Of a stretch of DNA of 6,112 nt, positions 1-3,487 are shown one piece after another. The translations under genes were made by a program, and so were the position numbers. Position 1 is the stretch's first letter. Every line of letters starts with the position of its first letter. The stretch comes from DATGZX01 sp035296965 (GTDB taxonomy: Bacteria > Planctomycetota > Planctomycetia > Gemmatales > Gemmataceae). The stretch covers positions 1 to 6,112 of the forward strand of contig DATGZX010000105.1 in assembly GCA_035296965.1 (NCBI GenBank), in the 5' to 3' direction. The notes below the pieces were generated by a model that did no database searches, was not told the origin of the DNA, and saw only the letters and a list, made by a program, of their open reading frames with translations.

Positions 1-2
1 TA

Positions 3-113
3 GAGTTCTTGGGATTTCCAAGCCCGAACGCGATCTTGGCCCACACGGCGCTGGGGCGGTCGCCGGACCGTGCGGATGCGTTGGTGCTTTCGATCCTGGT
101 GCCGACGTGGTGA
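3..113 (+). CDS. 3' end of a terminase-large-subunit-like gene (partial)
   Basis: This is an open frame from the left edge, 36 codons ending in TGA at 111-113, so only the C-terminus of a gene starting outside the window is visible. The peptide includes NAILAHTALG followed by RSPDRADALVL. An SP[DN]RADA[LV] motif near the C-terminus is characteristic of the RNase H-like nuclease domain of phage and gene-transfer-agent terminase large subunits. In that family the Asp of the motif belongs to the metal-binding acidic set, and the enzyme cuts and packages DNA into capsids. Codons in this frame are G/C-rich at the third position, unlike the neighbouring frames. The gene converges on the minus-strand operon to its right. 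It could be part of a prophage, a lone remnant, or an unrelated protein sharing a short motif. The assignment rests on about 15 residues. Confidence 0.45.
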   Translation, partial: EFLGFPSPNAILAHTALGRSPDRADALVLSILVPTW

Positions 114-148
114 TCTCCCGCGTCGGGGTGGCCGAACCGCGTGGCCTA

Positions 149-180
149 ATGGACCCGGTTTAGAAGAAATGGGTTTATTA
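149..180. repeat. Copy A of a 32-bp imperfect repeat (other copy at 3362-3393)
   Basis: The 32 bases match 3362-3393 at 25 of 32 positions without gaps, in the same orientation. The shared core reads AAATGGGT.TATT on the plus strand. Both copies lie downstream of a minus-strand coding region: A is about 173 nt past the stop of the four-helix membrane protein, B about 95 nt past the stop of the WD40 protein. Read on the minus strand, each copy contains an aligned stop codon (TAA here, TAG in B). The surrounding 114-352 region has no other recognisable gene. The role is unknown: it could be a conserved 3' flank, the debris of a duplicated gene end, or chance. Confidence 0.4.
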
Positions 181-236
181 TCGTTCAGGGCGAATCTGAG
201 CAGAGCAACCGTGTTCGCGGCAGAGCAGAAGTCAAT

Positions 237-356
237 TTACGAAAGTGATTGCCGGAAGTAATGGAACATGTCGCGTCGGCCGAAATCTTGGTCGATTTGA
301 CCGACGCTGGTAAACAGGCGGCCTGCCAACTCACAGATCGGTGTCAGGCATCTCAC
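237..356 (-). CDS. Possible 39-codon ORF overlapping the stop of the upstream gene
   Basis: A GTG at 356-354 overlaps the TGA stop of the 564-residue protein as GTGA, an arrangement typical of translational coupling. The frame runs 39 codons to TAA at 237-239 and ends in RRDMFHYFRQSLS. About two thirds of its codons end in G or C, which is compatible with coding but not decisive. There is no recognisable domain, no signal peptide and no membrane helix. It could be a genuine small last gene of the operon, the tail of a decayed gene, or a chance open frame. I favour remnant or chance because the length is short and nothing in the sequence is familiar. Confidence 0.18.
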   Translation of the reverse strand: MRCLTPICELAGRLFTSVGQIDQDFGRRDMFHYFRQSLS

Positions 357-2047
357 GGGCCTGCAAAGTCATTACGTTGAGGCCGGCGTTGGGCACCGCG
401 TCCCTCATGCCGTATTCGATCTCCGTGCACGCGAAAGACGATGTCTCCTTGCTTCTTCAGGTCGTCCCAAGGCGCCCCGCCGTCGTCGCGACAGTCGGCG
501 CCGACGCTGTAGAGCACCAGGTCGTTACCGTCGCGCTTCATGTGCATCGGGCCGTTGCCGAACGGATCCGCGGGCACGTGATCGACGTAATCAGGTACAA
601 GATTCTCCAACTTCTCAGGGAATGATCCCTTCGCGATTTGATAACGCTTGGCGGCAAGACCGATGACGGCAAGCTCATGGCGGGCATCGGCTGAAGCTGC
701 CACGGCTGCGGCGTTGGCTCGGGTCAACCCCTGAAAGAGTTTCGCAAGAATTCGCGTCAAAACACCTAGTTCGTCGTTGTGGTCCAAGTCAAACCTACCC
801 CACTCCTCGCGGACATCACAATAGGGAAGCGCTGCCAGAGCTCGCATGCGCTCCCAGCGACGAACGGAGGAAGCCAAATCGTCATCAAAAAGGAAAACCC
901 GCCAAAAGCTTTGGAAGGCATGGTTGCTGAAGTACTGGCCGCCCTTCAGGTTCCACGTCCTGTCCAGATCGTAGCCAGCGAGGGCAATGTGAGCGAAAAG
1001 CGCGGGTGCAATCGTCTGCGACTCGTGGCGAAGGGAACGAAGAAGTTTCGTTCGGTATGTTGCATTGCGAACGAGCTTTATCTTGGCGAGGTCTTCTTGA
1101 GAGCTTTTGGCGTTCGCTAATGCGGCTTCCAGCGCCTCGATGCCACGCGTTTCAATCGCAGCCGCCACGAGCACGACAATCAGATAGGGCCCGTCGAGTT
1201 GATTAGCAATGGCGAATACCGCGCTCAGATCTGCCGCCGCCCCGGCCGAGTCGCCCTTGTGAGCGCGAAGCATTGCGTCCAGTATGAGCACCTCGGCGCC
1301 CTCGCGAAGAAACTGAACTTCGGGAAGGAGTTGGTGGGGATCGCTCGAATCCCAATCGAAACGTGCGGCCGGCATCGAGGCACCGCGCCGCAAGAGGCGC
1401 AGCACTGGCTGGCTGCTGTTGATGAATTCAATCAGTTTCTGCTCTGTAAGATCGAGCTTGCGCAAATCGTTGGACCAGATAGTCTCCAATTGCCGTCCTT
1501 TCGAGAATTGACCCGATGTCGCTCCGGCTTCTTGGTAAATGGGCGCGGCATTGTCGCGATCGAGGATTCTTGCCGGTGAAATCGCCAGCGCCCTTGCCCC
1601 CGCTTCGAGCCGAAGCTGCGTCATCCGGACGCGGACATCATTCTCGAGGCTGTTGTACGTCAAGCAGGTCAGAGCCGCGGCGACCAACGTGTAAGCGCTA
1701 AGCCGGCCCAACGGCCAACTCATTGCGCGAGGCTGCCGGTCTTCCGAGCGAATTCGCAAGCCACGCACGAGGAGAACCGATGTTCCAATGATGGAAAGGC
1801 TGGCCCAGACTCCCAGCGGGATAAAGGGGACGCCCGGCGTGCGCTGGGAGAATCTCAGTACGCCTGCAACGACAGTCAGCCCGACGGGAACGGCAACCAA
1901 GGGGATCGCAAAAAGCAGGCCAAGCAGAAGCTGCCAGAGCCGAGGCCGCCAGAGCCGTGACGACGCTTTCACGATCGCGCTTAACAATGTGGAAGCGAGC
2001 AGCAATAACGCTACCAGGCTTTCGATCCACAGCAAAGCATGTGCCAT
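353..2047 (-). CDS. Four-helix membrane protein with pseudopilin-G-like C-terminal domain
   Basis: 564 residues; function not recognised. The N-terminus carries four likely membrane helices (about residues 5-27, 38-65, 76-96 and 115-133). A long, mainly helical region follows, with DNAAPIYQEA (166-175), RRGASMPAARFDWD (220-233) and LREGAEVLILDAMLRAHKGD (247-266). From memory this pattern recurs in planctomycete hypothetical proteins. Residues about 455-540 resemble the soluble domain of type II secretion pseudopilin GspG: a helix (AVIGLAAKRYQIAKGSFPEKL), LVPDYVDHVPADPFG, then LVLYSVGADCRDDGG. No prepilin peptidase site is seen, so it is unlikely to be a pilin. The ATG at 2047 has GGAG 8 nt upstream. 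The gene lies 85 nt after the anti-sigma-like gene and is probably co-transcribed with it and the sigma factor. The last ~25 residues (after FRVHGD) are Arg-rich with poor codon bias and may lie beyond the natural end. A sensor or effector role in the sigma module is inferred only from context. Confidence 0.85.
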   Translation of the reverse strand: MAHALLWIESLVALLLLASTLLSAIVKASSRLWRPRLWQLLLGLLFAIPLVAVPVGLTVVAGVLRFSQRTPGVPFIPLGVWASLSIIGTSVLLVRGLRIRSEDRQPRAMSWPLGRLSAYTLVAAALTCLTYNSLENDVRVRMTQLRLEAGARALAISPARILDRDNAAPIYQEAGATSGQFSKGRQLETIWSNDLRKLDLTEQKLIEFINSSQPVLRLLRRGASMPAARFDWDSSDPHQLLPEVQFLREGAEVLILDAMLRAHKGDSAGAAADLSAVFAIANQLDGPYLIVVLVAAAIETRGIEALEAALANAKSSQEDLAKIKLVRNATYRTKLLRSLRHESQTIAPALFAHIALAGYDLDRTWNLKGGQYFSNHAFQSFWRVFLFDDDLASSVRRWERMRALAALPYCDVREEWGRFDLDHNDELGVLTRILAKLFQGLTRANAAAVAASADARHELAVIGLAAKRYQIAKGSFPEKLENLVPDYVDHVPADPFGNGPMHMKRDGNDLVLYSVGADCRDDGGAPWDDLKKQGDIVFRVHGDRIRHEGRGAQRRPQRNDFAGP

Positions 2048-2055
2048 GAAGAGAT

Positions 2056-2059
2056 CTCC
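2056..2059 (-). promoter_or_regulatory. Shine-Dalgarno site for the four-helix membrane protein
   Basis: GGAG on the minus strand sits 8 nt before the ATG at 2047-2045. It is the only clear Shine-Dalgarno motif ahead of the three operon genes and supports this start. The sigma and anti-sigma-like genes have no comparable site in front of their ATGs. Confidence 0.6.
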
Positions 2060-2068
2060 GACCGTAGA

Positions 2069-2131
2069 GCCGCCGGGTTGCTCCCGACGGACAACTTGAC
2101 ATTCTTCAGAGCGTTCGCATCGTCCGGCGGC
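2069..2131 (-). repeat. Inverted repeat filling the gap before the four-helix membrane protein gene
   Basis: Arms GCCGCCGG (2069-2076) and CCGGCGGC (2124-2131) are perfect 8-base complements separated by 47 nt. They span nearly the whole gap between the anti-sigma-like stop (2133) and the Shine-Dalgarno site (2056-2059). A competing 5-bp pairing of CGGAC (2088-2092) with GTCCG (2122-2126) is possible. It could fold in the mRNA next to the ribosome site. There is no U-tract, so it is not an intrinsic terminator. Arms made only of G and C arise fairly often by chance in such DNA. Confidence 0.3.
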
Positions 2132-2132
2132 G

Positions 2133-2546
2133 TTACTCCCGCCGCTCTCTCAGGGGCGTGCTATCAATCGCCGCTGCTATATTCGGCACCATGGGCAAAC
2201 GCGACGACGACGAAGCCATTAGGATCTCTGCATGGGCGGCTTCCGCGGTGATCTCCGGAACGAGCGCATGCAACCGTCGCGCGGCCGTCGCGACGCCTTC
2301 GGGATCGTCGGTCAAGTTACCGCTAACCAAAGGCGCGGAGGACATCGTCAAGTTGGCGCCGAAAAAGAAGACGGCTGCCAAGCCTACCACAAAGTTCCAA
2401 GAAGATTCCCTATTCGCGGCTTGGACTTCCCTGCTCAGCGCTTTAAGGACCCGCTCGCGTAGCGCAGGGTCCGGCTCCGGTCGCGCTCGTGCCGCGAGCC
2501 GGCGTTCCAGATCATTCAATGCTTCGGACCAGTCGGCGTTGTTCAT
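2133..2546 (-). CDS. Single-helix membrane protein, putative anti-sigma partner
   Basis: 137 residues. The N-terminus (1-48) is charged and helical, with DLERRLAARARPEPDPALRERVLKAL. The combination of a short amphipathic N-terminus and one helix at about 50-69 (WNFVVGLAAVFFFGANLTMS) is common in planctomycete proteins encoded directly after ECF sigma genes. The C-terminal ~65 residues are Ala/Ser-rich with no known domain and would lie on the far side of the membrane if the N-terminus is cytoplasmic. No HxxxCxxC zinc motif is present, so it is not a classical ZAS-type anti-sigma factor. The role of holding the upstream-encoded sigma factor at the membrane is inferred from gene order and topology. 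It starts 73 nt after the sigma stop. The ATG at 2546 has no Shine-Dalgarno but is the only start codon in this frame before an upstream TAG. Existence as a gene is likely; the function is tentative. Confidence 0.75.
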   Translation of the reverse strand: MNNADWSEALNDLERRLAARARPEPDPALRERVLKALSREVQAANRESSWNFVVGLAAVFFFGANLTMSSAPLVSGNLTDDPEGVATAARRLHALVPEITAEAAHAEILMASSSSRLPMVPNIAAAIDSTPLRERRE

Positions 2547-2556
2547 AGTTGGGGAG

Positions 2557-2577
2557 GGTCCGTTTACCCGGCGGACC
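2557..2577 (-). promoter_or_regulatory. Hairpin just ahead of the anti-sigma-like gene
   Basis: A perfect 6-bp stem, GGTCCG (2557-2562) with CGGACC (2572-2577), encloses a 9-nt loop. It sits 10 nt upstream of the ATG of the anti-sigma-like gene, where a ribosome site would be expected and none is seen. It could modulate initiation or mRNA processing between the sigma and anti-sigma cistrons. There is no U-tract, so it is not a terminator. A stem this short can be chance. Confidence 0.3.
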
Positions 2578-2619
2578 TTAGCCTAGCCCATCAAGAGCGG
2601 CCCATCCGGCAGACGGGAC

Positions 2620-3105
2620 CTACTGGAGGGCAGCGCGCAGCTTTTCCAGGGCGTAACGGTATCGGCTCGCTGCGGTATTCGGGTTTATGTTCAGCAATGT
2701 TGCGATTTCGGCGAATGTCAGGCCGCCGTCGAATTTGAGTGCAATGATCTCGCGTTGATCAGGCGGCAAACTTCGCAAGGCTTTCTCCAGATCGAAGGCG
2801 TCATCCTGTCTTAGACTCAGCGCGCTTTCCAAGGTCGATCTCGCTGCCTGCTGCCCGAGACGACTTTCCTTCGTCCGACGCGACGCGATGCGCGCCGCGG
2901 CGTGTCGAAGCGCGGACAGCAGATAGGCACGGATGTCCGCAATGCCGCTTAAGCTCTTACGACTCCGGACCAGGCTCAGGAAGACACTTTGCACGGCGTC
3001 TTCGGCGTCCGCGCCGGAGCCGAGAAGAGCGCGCCCCACACGGAACAGCAGCGATCCATACTCGTCGTAGAGCGCGGCGAAGTGCTGATCTTGGTCGACC
3101 TTCAT
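2620..3105 (-). CDS. ECF-type RNA polymerase sigma factor (sigma-70 family)
   Basis: 161 residues, a normal length for a two-domain ECF sigma factor that directs RNA polymerase core to a small regulon. Region 2 spans about residues 8-77: HFAALYDEYGSLLFRVGRALLG, then DAEDAVQSVFLSLVRS (the core-binding 2.2 helix) and DIRAYLLSALRHAAARIASRR (promoter -10 contact and melting). A variable linker of ~25 residues follows. Region 4 spans about 108-160: ALRSLPPDQREIIALKFDGG, then the helix-turn-helix LTFAEIATLLNINPNTAASRYRYALEKL. Regions 1 and 3 are absent, as in the ECF class. It is the first gene of the putative three-gene operon, followed by two membrane proteins. The ATG at 3105 fits the usual family N-terminus, and no other start codon lies close upstream, but there is no good Shine-Dalgarno. 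The target promoters cannot be predicted from the sequence. Confidence 0.95.
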   Translation of the reverse strand: MKVDQDQHFAALYDEYGSLLFRVGRALLGSGADAEDAVQSVFLSLVRSRKSLSGIADIRAYLLSALRHAAARIASRRTKESRLGQQAARSTLESALSLRQDDAFDLEKALRSLPPDQREIIALKFDGGLTFAEIATLLNINPNTAASRYRYALEKLRAALQ

Positions 3106-3327
3106 CGGCTTGCCCGTCGGCTCGGACTTCCTGCATGCCTCGCTCCATATACTAGAGCGGGCTCGATGGCAGATTTGTCTATCGTATGCGCTGGGTCGCC
3201 GCTGCGCCTTGAATGCCTCGGTCCCGACACACGGACGCGCCTTTTGGGGCTCGGCCGTGGGTCAAGCCGCCGTTATTCGGCAACAGCCTGGCTGATGGGC
3301 AGTCGGTTCATGCGATGCGATGACCCG

Positions 3328-3336
3328 AGTATATCA
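3328..3336 (-). promoter_or_regulatory. Candidate extended -10 promoter for the sigma operon
   Basis: On the minus strand the bases read TGATATACT, that is TG-n-TATACT, an extended -10 element differing from TATAAT at one base. No good -35 hexamer lies 16-18 nt upstream. Transcription would start about 220 nt before the sigma ATG, leaving a long leader. A tandem GCGAT repeat (3313-3322) lies at the expected start site. This is a motif match only; an ECF-type autoregulated promoter elsewhere in the gap is equally possible. Confidence 0.22.
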
Positions 3337-3361
3337 CCTGCAAAGAAATGCGAGCGGAACG

Positions 3362-3393
3362 ATGGCTCCAGTTTCGAATAAATGGGTCTATTC
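3362..3393. repeat. Copy B of the 32-bp imperfect repeat (other copy at 149-180)
   Basis: 25 of 32 bases match 149-180 without gaps in the same orientation. On the minus strand the copy includes the TAG stop (3390-3388) of a short tail ending FIRIPEE, where copy A has TAA after IRPER. The match continues about 25 nt past that stop, so most of the similarity lies outside the putative coding tail. It lies about 95 nt past the WD40 stop. Confidence 0.4.
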
Positions 3394-3471
3394 CTCTGGA
3401 ATGCGGATGAACTCGTTGGTATCGCCTTCGCGGATGACGTCTAAGTCACTGGCAGAAGAGTGTCGTGGCGG
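3388..3471 (-). pseudogene. Possible C-terminal remnant of a lost gene
   Basis: On the minus strand this 27-codon frame has no start codon. It runs from just after an in-frame TAA (3474-3472) to TAG (3390-3388) and ends SDLDVIREGDTNEFIRIPEE. The residue make-up (acidic, with VIREGD and EFIRIP) looks like a real protein C-terminus, but I do not recognise the family. It is not in frame with the WD40 stop at 3488, so it is not a simple extension of that protein. It may be the tail left by a deletion between the WD40 gene and the sigma operon, or a chance open frame. Confidence 0.2.
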
Positions 3472-3487
3472 TTATTCTTGGCAGCAT

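Larger units (their letters stand above)
3106..3487. other. 382-bp gap between the WD40 gene and the sigma operon
   Basis: No intact gene is supported. Reading toward the sigma gene on the minus strand, it contains a short open tail ending in a stop at 3388 (separate entry), copy B of the 32-bp repeat, a possible extended -10 promoter element and about 200 nt without recognisable features. No GC-rich hairpin with a U-tract follows the WD40 stop, so its terminator is not identifiable and read-through into the sigma operon cannot be excluded. Confidence 0.6.

Noticed and set aside
102..126. CCGACG/CGTCGG inverted repeat over the terminase-like stop codon
   Set aside because: The stem is 6 bp with a 13-nt loop and no following T-tract, so it is not a credible terminator.
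290..302. GGTC-GATTT-GACC small hairpin downstream of the operon
   Set aside because: The 4-bp stem with no U-tract is too weak to call a terminator.
1456..1467. 12-bp exact match with 5323-5334 (GCTTGCGCAAAT)
   Set aside because: In both places it encodes an LRKL stretch within a coding region; it is most likely coincidence from shared codons.
2158..2586. 142-codon plus-strand frame opposite the anti-sigma-like gene
   Set aside because: The opposite frame has a clear membrane helix and fits the operon; this one is Arg/Ser-rich with no features.
2957..3148. 63-codon minus-strand frame overlapping the sigma start, with GGAG before an internal ATG
   Set aside because: It is very Arg-rich and out of frame with the sigma domain it overlaps. 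The GGAG spacing is tempting as a leader peptide, but nothing else supports it.
3273..3311. 12-codon minus-strand ORF (MNRLPISQAVAE) after the candidate -10 element
   Set aside because: It is too short to judge, has no Shine-Dalgarno, and shows no regulatory codon pattern such as an attenuator.
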